Notes under the pieces: model-generated
The model's input: only the letters and a program-made list of their open reading frames with translations
Database searches by the model: none
Told to the model about the DNA's origin: nothing
Assembly (NCBI GenBank): GCA_903939755.1
Contig: CAJAII010000008.1
Span: forward strand, 1-64,000
Length of the DNA: 64,000 nucleotides
Origin: an uncultured Flavobacteriales bacterium
GTDB lineage: Bacteria; Bacteroidota; Bacteroidia; Flavobacteriales_D; Crocinitomicaceae
Direction of reading: 5' to 3'
Shown: piece by piece, positions 18,764-27,780 of the stretch
Position numbering within the stretch: position 1 is the stretch's first letter
Layout: every line of letters begins with the position of its first letter
Translations under genes and position numbers: made by a program

Positions 18764-19756
18764 ATGAAATATCGCATTCATTTCTTTTTGTTATTTGCAG
18801 TGTTTGCCTTGGTGCTTATCTCGCTATTGCATCTTTTTGTGGGGAAAATCCCCTTGTCGTTTTCTGATTTTTTCGCCGCTTTTTCTAAAAGTTCGCCCTT
18901 AACAACGGATGAACTAGTAATGAGAGAATTCAGAATCCCGAGATTGATCATGGCGATTGTTGGGGGAGGAGGCCTGGCTTTGGCGGGCATGTTAATGCAA
19001 ACGTTGTTCAACAATCCTTTAGCGGGGCCATATGTGCTTGGGATAAATTCGGGCTCAAGTTTGTTGGTGGCGCTATCTACCTTAACGGGATTTACTTTTT
19101 TAGGATCTCAGCTAAATATTGTCTTTGCGGCCATCGTTGGCGCCTTCATTTTTGGGATGATTATCTTGCTCTTTTCGCTGTCGGTTAAATCACATATTTC
19201 CTTGCTTCTTATTGGTTTAATGCTTGGCAGTTTTACGTTTGCTGTGGTGTCTATTTTAGAATTAAGTGCTGCGGCGGAACAGTTCAAGTCTTTTGCTGTA
19301 TGGGGAATGGGATCCTTACAACAAGTAGAGATGTCGCAAGTCCCATTGATCTTACTCTTCTTTTTGGGAAGTGTACTTAGCTCGTTCTTATTGATTAAAC
19401 CACTTAACATGTTAGTTTTAGGGGAAGATTCAGCTGTTATGCTTGGTCTCTCTTTACGCAAGACTAGAATGCTAATTATTTCTGTAACAGCTCTTTTTAC
19501 AGGATTGATCACCGCTTATTGTGGTCCCATTGCTTTTGTTGGGCTAGCAGTTCCCAACATCACTAAGTTATTGTTCCGAACGCAACAACATGCCTGGTTA
19601 ATTGGTGGGAATTTAATTATTGGCGCTTTGTTCTTAGTTTCTTGTGATGTGGTGATTCAATACCTAGAAGAAACGGTTCATCTTCCATTAAATGCATTAA
19701 CATCCATTATTGGTGCGCCATTTGTGATCTTTATTTTGATAAAAAAAGTAACATGA
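18764..19756 (+). CDS. FecCD-family ABC importer permease
   Basis: 330 residues with about nine or ten hydrophobic helices. Family features: FRIPRLIMAIVGGGGLALAGMLMQTLFNNPLAGPYVLGINSGSSL near the N-terminus, WGMGSL in the middle, and CGPIAFVGLAVPNITKLLF (coupling region that contacts the ATPase). It forms the inner-membrane channel for the substrate delivered by the lipoprotein at 17694-18761. Its stop overlaps the ATPase start (ATGA at 19753). Confidence 0.92.
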   Translation: MKYRIHFFLLFAVFALVLISLLHLFVGKIPLSFSDFFAAFSKSSPLTTDELVMREFRIPRLIMAIVGGGGLALAGMLMQTLFNNPLAGPYVLGINSGSSLLVALSTLTGFTFLGSQLNIVFAAIVGAFIFGMIILLFSLSVKSHISLLLIGLMLGSFTFAVVSILELSAAAEQFKSFAVWGMGSLQQVEMSQVPLILLFFLGSVLSSFLLIKPLNMLVLGEDSAVMLGLSLRKTRMLIISVTALFTGLITAYCGPIAFVGLAVPNITKLLFRTQQHAWLIGGNLIIGALFLVSCDVVIQYLEETVHLPLNALTSIIGAPFVIFILIKKVT

Positions 19757-20457
19757 TTTGCTTTAAAAACACGCATGTTGGATACAAAACCAGTTTATTT
19801 GAAATAAATGACTTGTGTTTGTATACGGGTAATATGTATTTGTTAGCGGGAAAAAATGGGACGGGAAAAACTACCCTGCTAAAGTCACTGGTTCGTTCGG
19901 TTCCTTTACATGGCGGGCGAATTGAGCTAAATGGAAAAGACTTACATCAGCTTGAAAAAAGAATGTTACCTCAACTCGTCGCCTTTGTGGAAAGTCGTTT
20001 CAATGGCATTCCATTCCTCACCTTAAAAGACTATATTTCATTGGGAAGATCGCCACATACCAATGCATTTGGGCGACTAAAAGAAAGCGATATCCAAAAA
20101 ACAATGGAAGTCATGACGCTTTTAAACATTACTGATTATCAAGATAAATTTACGGATGAATTAAGCGATGGAATTCGTCAGTTGGGTGCAATTGCTCGCG
20201 CTTTGGTGCAGGAAGCACCTATATTATTGTTAGATGAGCCGACTGCTTTTTTGGATTTTGAAAACAAGGATTTGTTAATGAAAACGCTAAAACAAATTGC
20301 TGTTTCCCAAAACAAATGCATCATTTGTTCTTCACATGATCTCGATTTAAGCATTGAATTAGCTTTACCAACTTTAGCGGTGTCTTCCAAAGAAAATAAA
20401 CTTGTTTTATTGGATTTCCCTCAAAACAAACAGGAAATAATCGGGCTTATTTGTTAA
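19753..20457 (+). CDS. ABC importer ATPase (iron/B12 type)
   Basis: 234 residues. Walker A GKNGTGKTTLL (about residues 33-43), Walker B ILLLDEPTAFLDF, and H-loop SSHD. The signature motif is unusual: LSDGIRQ instead of LSGGQ, so the second signature position is Asp rather than Gly. It powers the FecCD permease to which it is translationally coupled. The stop is one base from the convergent hydrolase gene. Confidence 0.92.
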   Translation: MICFKNTHVGYKTSLFEINDLCLYTGNMYLLAGKNGTGKTTLLKSLVRSVPLHGGRIELNGKDLHQLEKRMLPQLVAFVESRFNGIPFLTLKDYISLGRSPHTNAFGRLKESDIQKTMEVMTLLNITDYQDKFTDELSDGIRQLGAIARALVQEAPILLLDEPTAFLDFENKDLLMKTLKQIAVSQNKCIICSSHDLDLSIELALPTLAVSSKENKLVLLDFPQNKQEIIGLIC

Positions 20458-20458
20458 G

Positions 20459-21844
20459 TTAATTGACTGAAAATTTCTTGGTTGTGTAGCGCCCATTTTC
20501 ATAAATCTTGAGTAGGTAATGGCCTTTTGATAAATTCGAGCAATCAATTTTTAGTTGATTTGAATTCACAGCATCTTTAGTTAATGTCCTACCTGAAATA
20601 TCTAAAATTTCATAGTACCCAAGAAGCTGTTTTTGAAATTCTACATGTAACATGTCATTCGTTGGGTTAGGATAAAGACTAAAGTTTAGCTGCGCTTCAC
20701 CAACGCCTCCTTGTAAGGTAATAAAATTACTGGTGTCACATCCATTTGCTGACATAACAGAAACGGTAAATGTCCCACCGAAATCTACCGGAATCAAAAG
20801 GGTATCATTTGTTTCACCTAGCATTATTTGTCCGTTGACATACCATTGGTAATAATCACCAGGCGTTGGGGTGCTCATGGTTTGAAAATTATCATAATAA
20901 ATTAGCGCATTGATGCCAGGTTGGGCGCAAGTTGTTTGATTAACCGTTCCGGCCGTATTAGTTAAACTCGCCTGAAAATCAGCTAAGGCATAACAATCAG
21001 TATTTAATACATAATTCAACCAAGGATCTAAAATTTGAAAGGTTTTTTGCTGTTGTTGAGCACGCGTTATTGAAATCCCTTGCGAAGAGGTACTTTCTCC
21101 AAAGTCGCAATTGAAATTTGAATTGGCGAAATAACAATGCGCCCCACCTGTAATACTCACGAATGATTTACACGATGACACCAATCCTTGGTACATGGGT
21201 AGGTGGTTATCGATTGGGGGCGTTACGCCATCATTACTTCCTGAAAAAATAAGCGCAGGAACATTGATGTTTCCACACACAGAAACCGCTGAAGGATTTG
21301 TTTCTGCTGGGGCAAGTCCCACAATTCCGGCAATCGAAGCATTGTTTTGAGCGGCAAGCATGGTGGCTCCTCCACCCATGGAGTGGCCCATGATAACGAC
21401 TTTTTGCTTTACTTTTCCATTGAATGGAGAACCAGCAGTTCCATTCAAAGCCAACATTTTTGCGGCAACCAGTGCCAAATCGGCGCCGAAATCCCCATGA
21501 CTGGGAGCAGGAATTAAACTTCCTTCCGTGCGCACAAATGCTAAGATATATCCTTGAGGGGCTAAGTGCTCCCAAATGTTAGCGTAGGCATCCCATCCCA
21601 TCGCGAAACCATGGCCAAATACAATGACTGGAAAATTGGGAAAGGTGGCAACTGCGGTATTTTCTCCAGCGGTATAACTGGGATAGTAAATTTCCGTTTG
21701 AATTTGTCGGCCCGCTCCTCCACCAGAACCAAAGCCCCCATTTCGCGAGGGATCATTGAAGGTGATGGTGCTATGTCCGATTTGATATTGAGAATAACAA
21801 TAAAGTTGAATTAAGGTGGCGGCTATAACAAAAATGGATTTCAT
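20459..21844 (-). CDS. T9SS-secreted alpha/beta hydrolase, cutinase/polyesterase-like
   Basis: 461 residues from the ATG at 21844. The frame is open to a TTG at 21877, but that lies upstream of a -7 promoter element, and the ATG starts a clean signal peptide (MKSIFVIAATLIQLYCYSQ). The catalytic domain shows VIVFGHGFAMGWDAY (oxyanion region), IMGHSMGGGATMLAA (nucleophile Ser), IFSGSNDGVTPP (acid Asp) and ITGGAHCYFAN (His). Order and surroundings resemble bacterial cutinases and PET-hydrolase-type enzymes, also chlorophyllase/dienelactone hydrolase relatives. A linker region and a T9SS type A sorting domain (LYPNPTNDMLHVEF to the end) follow. Export to the surface or medium is well supported; polyester substrate is inference. 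Confidence 0.88.
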   Translation of the reverse strand: MKSIFVIAATLIQLYCYSQYQIGHSTITFNDPSRNGGFGSGGGAGRQIQTEIYYPSYTAGENTAVATFPNFPVIVFGHGFAMGWDAYANIWEHLAPQGYILAFVRTEGSLIPAPSHGDFGADLALVAAKMLALNGTAGSPFNGKVKQKVVIMGHSMGGGATMLAAQNNASIAGIVGLAPAETNPSAVSVCGNINVPALIFSGSNDGVTPPIDNHLPMYQGLVSSCKSFVSITGGAHCYFANSNFNCDFGESTSSQGISITRAQQQQKTFQILDPWLNYVLNTDCYALADFQASLTNTAGTVNQTTCAQPGINALIYYDNFQTMSTPTPGDYYQWYVNGQIMLGETNDTLLIPVDFGGTFTVSVMSANGCDTSNFITLQGGVGEAQLNFSLYPNPTNDMLHVEFQKQLLGYYEILDISGRTLTKDAVNSNQLKIDCSNLSKGHYLLKIYENGRYTTKKFSVN

Positions 21845-21864
21845 AATGAATTTCTTTTGTATTT

Positions 21865-21872
21865 CAAAAGTA
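21865..21872 (-). promoter_or_regulatory. TAnnTTTG -7 element of the secreted hydrolase
   Basis: On the minus strand TACTTTTG is a perfect match, 20 bases before the ATG at 21844. It decides the start, because the alternative TTG at 21877 would be upstream of it. Confidence 0.55.
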
Positions 21873-21879
21873 GTCAATA

Positions 21880-23421
21880 TTAATTACTCCCCCAATTTCC
21901 TTTATCCAAACTTCTAAACTGGATCGCTTCTGCGATGTGCGCCACTTGAATTTTTTCATCTTCGTCGAGATCGGCAATGGTTCTTGCGACTTTTAAGATG
22001 CGTTCAAAGGCCCGCGCTGATAAGCCCATTTTTTGCATCGCTTGTTTGATCATCAGGTGTCCTTGCTCATCTGCCTTGCAATGTAATTCAAATTCGGCTT
22101 GTGTCATTTGTGCGTTGCAATGGGTTTCGGTCGTTTCTAGGTAACGTTTTTCCTGAATGCCCCGCGCTTTTATGACCCTGGTTCGTATCGATGCGCTATT
22201 TTCATTTGGAATGGTAGAGGTTAATTCATCGTAGCTAACGGGCGTCACCTCCACGTGTAAATCGATGCGGTCTAATAAGGGTCCGGATATTTTATTTAGG
22301 TAACGCTGCACCACGCCGGGTCCACAAACGCACTCTTTTTCTGGGTGGTTGAAGTAGCCGCACGGGCATGGATTCATGGCGGCAATTAGCATAAAACTGG
22401 CCGGAAAATCGACCGTGAATTTTGCACGCGAAATCGTTATGAATCGGTCTTCCAATGGCTGTCTCAAAACTTCCAGTACGCCCCTTTTGTATTCGGGTAA
22501 TTCGTCTAAAAATAATACGCCGTTGTGCGCCAGAGAAATCTCACCCGGTTGTGGATAGGTTCCCCCTCCAACTAACGCGATGTCTGAGATGGTGTGATGA
22601 GGTTTTCGGAAGGGGCGTTGGGTAAGTAATCCCCGGTTTATTTTTACTTTGCCGGCTACGCTATGAATTTTCGTCGTTTCTAAGGCTTCTTCCATCGACA
22701 TGGGCGGTAAAATGGTGGATAATCGTTTGGCAAGCATCGACTTTCCAGCGCCTGGGGGGCCAATCAAAATTACATTGTGACCACCTGCAGCCGCGATTTC
22801 AAAGGCACGCTTAATGCTAAATTGCCCTTTAACATCCTTAAAGTCAACATCGGAAATCTTTTGCTGTTCATAAAATGTATCGGCCATATTGAATTGACTT
22901 GGACTGAGTGTGCCGGTGCTATTTAAAAAATTAACAACCTCGTCTATGTTTTTTGCGCCAAGCACATCAAGTCCAACGACAACGCTTGCTTCTTTGCAGT
23001 TTTCTAAGGGAATAATAATTCCCTTGTAGCCTTCTTTCTTTGCTTGCAAAGCGATTGGTAAAATTCCTTTTGTTACTTGAATGGAACCGTCCAAAGATAA
23101 TTCGCCGATTAATATATATTCTTTTAATCGTTCGGTTTTAACTTGTTCGCTCACTGCTAAAATCCCAATAGCAATTGGGAGATCATAAACGGACCCCTCT
23201 TTTCTAATATCTGCCGGGGCAAGATTAACCGTAATTTCTTTTCCCGGAAATTTATAGTTGTTGTTTTTGAAGGAGGCACGAATCCGTTGTTGACTTTCTT
23301 TTACCGAATTATCGGGAAGTCCGACCATGAAAAAGTTGATTCCAATTCCCAAATTCACTTCGATGGTTATGGTGGTGGCAGTAATTCCAAAAACACTGCT
23401 TGTATACGTTTTTACTAACAT
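21880..23421 (-). CDS. comM: YifB/ComM-type Mg-chelatase-like AAA+ ATPase
   Basis: 513 residues, full length. The N-terminal Lon-protease-like ChlI domain (about 1-170) contains [15 protein letters not shown] and [20 protein letters not shown]. The AAA+ module follows: [14 protein letters not shown] (Walker A, about residue 215), [23 protein letters not shown] (Walker B), and [17 protein letters not shown] with several cysteines. A C-terminal Mg-chelatase domain completes it. ComM is a helicase that promotes branch migration during natural transformation in Gammaproteobacteria; a similar role here is plausible but unproven. Single gene, separated by about 35 bases from the hydrolase downstream. 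Confidence 0.93.
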   Translation of the reverse strand: MLVKTYTSSVFGITATTITIEVNLGIGINFFMVGLPDNSVKESQQRIRASFKNNNYKFPGKEITVNLAPADIRKEGSVYDLPIAIGILAVSEQVKTERLKEYILIGELSLDGSIQVTKGILPIALQAKKEGYKGIIIPLENCKEASVVVGLDVLGAKNIDEVVNFLNSTGTLSPSQFNMADTFYEQQKISDVDFKDVKGQFSIKRAFEIAAAGGHNVILIGPPGAGKSMLAKRLSTILPPMSMEEALETTKIHSVAGKVKINRGLLTQRPFRKPHHTISDIALVGGGTYPQPGEISLAHNGVLFLDELPEYKRGVLEVLRQPLEDRFITISRAKFTVDFPASFMLIAAMNPCPCGYFNHPEKECVCGPGVVQRYLNKISGPLLDRIDLHVEVTPVSYDELTSTIPNENSASIRTRVIKARGIQEKRYLETTETHCNAQMTQAEFELHCKADEQGHLMIKQAMQKMGLSARAFERILKVARTIADLDEDEKIQVAHIAEAIQFRSLDKGNWGSN

Positions 23422-23554
23422 TTTATCTTAATTTTATTTGTTTCTTCCTTTAAGTTAGTGAAAAAGATAAGATGATTTTTATTTTTTTTTCATTAATTTC
23501 CTTCGATGCTGCACCGCGGTTTGATAATTATTTTCATTAACATGATTTAGATCA

Positions 23555-23585
23555 TTGTTTTGCGTTGGGTGGTATGGTAATATTG
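23555..23585 (+). promoter_or_regulatory. Candidate promoter of the efflux operon
   Basis: TTG at 23555-23557, a 20-base spacer and TAATATTG (7 of 8 to TAnnTTTG) at 23578-23585, 16 bases before the ATG at 23602. The spacing is ideal; the -7 element has one mismatch. Confidence 0.45.
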
Positions 23586-23601
23586 TCCAATAATATATCC
23601 C

Positions 23602-24681
23602 ATGTTTAGACTCTCCCTTTTTTTGATTGTTATCACGTTGTTTTCATGCAGTACAAAACCAACTGAATCTCATGCCCTTCGAAAGGATTTGGTGGAGAGT
23701 GTTTATGCGAGTATAACAATTGTCCCAACCGATGTTTACAAGGTAAACGCTTCTATTTCTGGTTACCTTGATCAAGTCAATGTAAAAGAAGGAGACGCGA
23801 TTTTAAATGGACAGGTATTATTTGTAATATCCAATGATCCCATCAAAATGAGTGAGCGAAATGTAGCGTTAAACTATGAGTTACTTCAGGAAAACTTAAA
23901 TGGTGAAGCTAATTTATTAGAGGAATTGAAATTAAGTAGTAACTCAGCCAACGTAAAACAACGAAATGACTCGATAAATGCGGAGAAAATGAAAGTGCTT
24001 TATTCACAAAGTGCGTGTAGTAAATTTGACATGGAAAATTCAATTTTATCTTATGAATTGTCCAAGAACAATTATTTAAGCTTGAAAAATCAATTTAAAA
24101 GAAAACAAGTGGAACTAAAGAATCAACTTGCACAAGCGAAAAATAATGTTTCCGCTTCGACATTAAGATCAGGTGACTATTTAATTAAATCCAACCAAGA
24201 TGGAAAAGTGTATCAAATCAATAAAGAGCGAGGCGAATTGGTTTCTATGCAGGAACCTATAGCGATCATTGGCCGAAAAGACAATTTTGTCATTTCAATG
24301 ATGGTGGATGAGGTAGACATCAGCCAAATAGAATTAGGTCAGTCTGTTTGGGTAACGCTTGAAGCCTTTCCAACCCAACCCTTTGAAGCAAAAATTTCAA
24401 AAATAGCTCCCAAAATGGATGAAAGAACCCAAGGGTTTAAACTTGAAGCCCAATTCGTAAATCCTCCAAAACGTTTATATATGGGACTTTCTGGAGAAGG
24501 AAACATCGTTATTCGTAAAGTGAAAAACGCCTTGGTTATTCCAAAAGCATACTTGCTTCCAGGCTCTTATGTGCTAACCAACCAAGGCAAGATAAAAGTA
24601 AAAACTGGTATTTCTAATTGGGATTACATCCAGATTCTAGATGGAATTGATGAGAAAACAACCTTAATTATCCCAGAATAA
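23602..24681 (+). CDS. HlyD-type membrane fusion lipoprotein
   Basis: 359 residues. Lipoprotein signal MFRLSLFLIVITLFSC (Cys 16). Then the first half of a biotinyl-lipoyl-like domain (YLDQVNVKEGDAILNGQVLF), a coiled-coil hairpin (about 90-190), the second half (SNQDGKVYQINKERGELVSM), and beta-barrel and membrane-proximal domains (VWVTLEAFPTQPFEAKISKI). This is the periplasmic adaptor of a MacAB-like or ABC efflux/export system. The stop overlaps the permease ATG by one base. Substrate unknown. Confidence 0.87.
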   Translation: MFRLSLFLIVITLFSCSTKPTESHALRKDLVESVYASITIVPTDVYKVNASISGYLDQVNVKEGDAILNGQVLFVISNDPIKMSERNVALNYELLQENLNGEANLLEELKLSSNSANVKQRNDSINAEKMKVLYSQSACSKFDMENSILSYELSKNNYLSLKNQFKRKQVELKNQLAQAKNNVSASTLRSGDYLIKSNQDGKVYQINKERGELVSMQEPIAIIGRKDNFVISMMVDEVDISQIELGQSVWVTLEAFPTQPFEAKISKIAPKMDERTQGFKLEAQFVNPPKRLYMGLSGEGNIVIRKVKNALVIPKAYLLPGSYVLTNQGKIKVKTGISNWDYIQILDGIDEKTTLIIPE

Positions 24682-25940
24682 TGAATATAAAATTATTGTT
24701 TTCCATTTCAAAAACCCATTTGTTAACGCGCAAAAAACAAAGTATGATTGCTGCATTAGGGGTTACCTTTGGTATTGGAACCTATATTATCATGATGGGA
24801 TTTATGAATGGATTGAATGGCTTACTGGATGGATTAATACTCAATAGAACGCCACATATTCACCTTTTTAATGAAATTAAACCAGCAGCAATACAACCAC
24901 TTCAAAAGGTATTGAAATATAAGAATATGGAAATTATGGTCCATAGTATTAAGCCAAAAAGAGTGCAATTAAAAATTCATAATGCGCTCCCCATTATTAA
25001 CTATTTAAGCGAACGAAAAGAAGTTATTGGAATAACTCCTCAAGTAAAAGTTCAAGGGTTTTATTTAGGCGGGAATACCCAATTGTCCGCGCTAATGATT
25101 GGTGCCGATCCCATGAAAGAGAAAGAGTTTTATCAATTGAATGAGTATATCGTACAAGGCAGCTGTGAAGAATTGGTCAAAACGGACAAGGGAATTTTAC
25201 TTGGTTCTGGGGCAGCAACGAAACTCTCTCTGAATGTAGGCGATTTTGTACAAGTTTCTTCGAAAACAGGCGAAATTATCTCTTTAAAAATTGTAGGTTT
25301 ATATCAAAGTGGTATGGCTGAAATTGATAATGTGCAAAGTTTCGTAAATATTCCAATGGCTCAATTGCTACTTGGCGAATCGAAGGATTTTATTACAGAT
25401 ATTAATATCAAAATTAATAAGTTGGAAAACGCCCCTAAACTTGCAAAAGAATTGTCGGAGCAATTTAATACAACGGCCGTTGATATTCAAACGGCAAATG
25501 CTCAATTTGAAACGGGTTCTTCTATTCGCACCTTAATTTCATATGCTGTCTCCATTACCCTGCTCATTGTTGCTGGCTTTGGGATTTATAATATTCTCAA
25601 TATGCTGATCTATGAAAAAATGAATGATATTGCCATTTTGAAAGCAACGGGTTTTTCTGGAAAGGATGTGAAATGGATCTTTATAAGTCAAGCATTAATT
25701 ATCGGATTAGTTGGTGGGACGCTAGGATTGATATTGGGGTATAGTATTTCCGTTCTCATCGACAATACTCCTTTTGAAACAGCAGCGTTACCAACCATTA
25801 AAACTTATCCCATCGATTATAATATAATCTACTACGTCATTGGAATTGTCTTTTCATTAATCGCGACATTTTTTGCAGGATATTTCCCCTCCAAGAAAGC
25901 GGAAAAAATAGATCCTGTGGATATAATTAGAGGGCAATGA
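24681..25940 (+). CDS. FtsX-like ABC permease (MacB/LolC class)
   Basis: 419 residues. An N-terminal membrane helix is followed by a periplasmic MacB-core-like domain (about 50-270). Three helices of an FtsX domain follow (LIVAGFGIYNILNMLIYEKMNDIAILKATGFSG, then two more), ending with GYFPSKKAEKIDPVDIIRG, typical of LolC/E-type permeases. Works with the ATPase at 25937 and the adaptor at 23602. The overlap ATGATGA links it to the ATPase gene. Confidence 0.9.
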   Translation: MNIKLLFSISKTHLLTRKKQSMIAALGVTFGIGTYIIMMGFMNGLNGLLDGLILNRTPHIHLFNEIKPAAIQPLQKVLKYKNMEIMVHSIKPKRVQLKIHNALPIINYLSERKEVIGITPQVKVQGFYLGGNTQLSALMIGADPMKEKEFYQLNEYIVQGSCEELVKTDKGILLGSGAATKLSLNVGDFVQVSSKTGEIISLKIVGLYQSGMAEIDNVQSFVNIPMAQLLLGESKDFITDINIKINKLENAPKLAKELSEQFNTTAVDIQTANAQFETGSSIRTLISYAVSITLLIVAGFGIYNILNMLIYEKMNDIAILKATGFSGKDVKWIFISQALIIGLVGGTLGLILGYSISVLIDNTPFETAALPTIKTYPIDYNIIYYVIGIVFSLIATFFAGYFPSKKAEKIDPVDIIRGQ

Positions 25941-26611
25941 TGAGTAAAGTAATCGAAACAAAACACATCAGTAAAGTATTCCGAAATCCAGATGAGGTGA
26001 AGGTGTTGAGTGATATTTCAATCTCAATCGATCAAGGAGAGTTCGTTTCTATTCAAGGGAAATCGGGGTGCGGAAAATCGACCTTATTGTATATTTTATC
26101 TACCATGGATACTGATTATTCAGGAGAGTTGTTTTTGGATGGTCAATTATTGACGGGACAAGCCCCTGATTATTTAGCTAAAATCAGGAATCAAAAAATT
26201 GGATTTGTTTTTCAGTTTCATTATTTATTAGCCGAGTTTACCGTTCTTGAAAATGTAATGCTTCCTGCCCGAAAATTAGGATTAAAATCGGATAAAGAAA
26301 TAGAATACGATGCGATGCAAAAGTTGAAATTGCTTGGAATTGAAGATCATGCCTTAAAAATTTCTTCGCGTATTTCTGGTGGACAAAAACAACGAGTAGC
26401 GATTGCAAGGGCCTTGATTAATACCCCATCAATTATTATGGCTGATGAACCAACAGGAAATTTAGATAGCAAAAATTCTGACATTGTTTTTGCTATTTTT
26501 AAAGAATTAGCAACGGATCAAAATCTCTCTTTCTTAATAGTAACCCATGATGATGATTTCGCAAAAAGAACAGATCGTATAATTCAAATGGAAGATGGAA
26601 GAATTATCTAA
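25937..26611 (+). CDS. ABC transporter ATPase (LolD/MacB class)
   Basis: 224 residues with all motifs intact: Walker A GKSGCGKSTLLY, Q-loop FVFQFHYLL, signature SGGQKQRVAIARAL, Walker B IIMADEPTGNLDS and H-loop VTHDDDFA. LolD-type sequence features fit the FtsX-type partner. Two consecutive ATG codons (25937 and 25940) could start it. The last 17 bases overlap the next gene. Confidence 0.93.
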   Translation: MMSKVIETKHISKVFRNPDEVKVLSDISISIDQGEFVSIQGKSGCGKSTLLYILSTMDTDYSGELFLDGQLLTGQAPDYLAKIRNQKIGFVFQFHYLLAEFTVLENVMLPARKLGLKSDKEIEYDAMQKLKLLGIEDHALKISSRISGGQKQRVAIARALINTPSIIMADEPTGNLDSKNSDIVFAIFKELATDQNLSFLIVTHDDDFAKRTDRIIQMEDGRII

Positions 26612-26948
26612 AACTCAGTGGTTAGAAAAAATTGGGGTGGTATCTGAAGCGTTTAAAAACACCTTGATACTTGAAACTTGGCGACAATTTCAAAAAGACT
26701 TGTATTCATGTGGGTTGGAAACTGCTGAATTTAAAGGGAATTACGTGGATGAATTATTTGATTTCACCTTCAATTACATCAAGGAATTAGATGGCGCTAA
26801 ATTACAAGACTTGCTCTATCGTGTTGATATTCCTGAATCTTTACTCATAAATTGCAGCATGGAGGAGGGGTATTTTGAAAAGCTAACAGATTTGATTCTA
26901 AACAGAGAAGCAATGAAGGTTTTTTTCCGAAGCCACTACCGTTCTTAA
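26595..26948 (+). CDS. Small protein of unknown function, last gene of the efflux operon
   Basis: 117 residues, soluble and probably helical, acidic in the middle (FKGNYVDELFDFTFNYIKELDG). It begins inside the ATPase gene and overlaps it by 17 bases, as is common in coupled operons. No motif recognised. Its TAA stop (26946-26948) is shared with the last core site of the cassette array, so the array abuts this gene exactly at its stop codon. Confidence 0.65.
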   Translation: MEELSKTQWLEKIGVVSEAFKNTLILETWRQFQKDLYSCGLETAEFKGNYVDELFDFTFNYIKELDGAKLQDLLYRVDIPESLLINCSMEEGYFEKLTDLILNREAMKVFFRSHYRS

Positions 26949-27074
26949 CGGTTTGCAGATTTGCGATGGGCGGTCTTTTCAGCACAAAACTTGATTTGAA
27001 AAACTAATGTTTGATTAACCACAAAACTGTCATTGGAACACGAAACCCCGCCTTTTGGGAAGGTGCTGTTAGCG
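26943..27074 (-). other. attC-like site A (end of cassette 10, distal end of array)
   Basis: Minus strand: inverse core CCGCTAAC (27068-27074), GC-rich arms (about 26955-26972 and 27044-27062), core AAACCGTTAAGA (to 26943). The inverse core is the exact reverse complement (9 of 9, GCCGCTAAC) of the start of cassette 10. The core half beyond the crossover belongs to the flanking chromosome. Confidence 0.7.
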
Positions 27075-27114
27075 GCTGGGCTATTGTCTGTCGAAATTGT
27101 AGTTTTCATATTTG

Positions 27115-27642
27115 TCAGCACCAGTTTTTAATTTTTTCAAGTTGAGTGGTCTGTTCGATGGTCAGTCCTTTTAATGTAATGTCAGTTTTATAATGCTTGT
27201 ATTTTGGGTCGGTCAGTTTAATATCTACTTCTCCTTTTACAATTTGTTTAAATGTTATTCGGTCTGGTTTGTAAGTGTCAAGATAGTTAAAGATGTTTTT
27301 TGTTGTTGCAATGTCAGAGGTCAGCAAAACAGGAGCAAAGAAAACTTTGAAAACAAAATCTTGTCTGCGAACAATTGCAAGGAAGTTGTCAAACAAATAA
27401 AGGTCGCAACGATTGTTTGGATAGATATATGTCTTTAGTCCGCTTGTTTCCGAGTAACGAAGTTTTATGTTTTGGAAAACGGTCGGTTTTAATCCGCTAG
27501 CTTGTCCAATAAATTTATCTATTGCTGTCCGTTTCCGCTTGTTGTAAGAAGCCAGAAATATATAAAGCCCCACCAAAGCGATGAAAATAAAAGTTGCAAA
27601 GAATGTCAAGATACTTACTATGGGCATTTTATTATCTGTCAT
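27115..27642 (-). CDS. Cassette 10: membrane-anchored protein of unknown function
   Basis: 175 residues. One N-terminal membrane helix (about 8-30, SILTFFATFIFIALVGLYIFLA) is followed by a basic linker (NKRKR) and a soluble domain of about 140 residues with aromatic beta-like segments (LYLFDNFLAIVRRQDFVFKVFF). This resembles a PH-like fold only in general appearance; no family recognised. The ATG is 73 bases after the cassette core (27715). The stop is 40 bases before the inverse core of site A. Confidence 0.75.
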   Translation of the reverse strand: MTDNKMPIVSILTFFATFIFIALVGLYIFLASYNKRKRTAIDKFIGQASGLKPTVFQNIKLRYSETSGLKTYIYPNNRCDLYLFDNFLAIVRRQDFVFKVFFAPVLLTSDIATTKNIFNYLDTYKPDRITFKQIVKGEVDIKLTDPKYKHYKTDITLKGLTIEQTTQLEKIKNWC

Positions 27643-27708
27643 TAATTGTCTATTTTTTTGTCAGTCATTTTAGTTGTTGGTTGGTCGTCAAGCCTTGCCG
27701 CTAACGTT

Positions 27709-27778
27709 TTCGCAGCAGGCAATGTGGTGTTTTCTCTCGAGCATGTTTGTGTGCCATATTGCTTACTGCGTGTTATGT
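27709..27778 (-). other. attC-like site B (end of cassette 9)
   Basis: At 70 bases, the most compact site. Minus: inverse core ACATAAC, arms of 13 bases that pair with two mismatches (CGCAGTAAGCAAT and CGCAGCAGGCAAT as seen on opposite strands), core AAAACGTTAGCGG. The inverse core is two bases after the stop of the gene at 27781. Confidence 0.8.
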
Positions 27779-27780
27779 AT

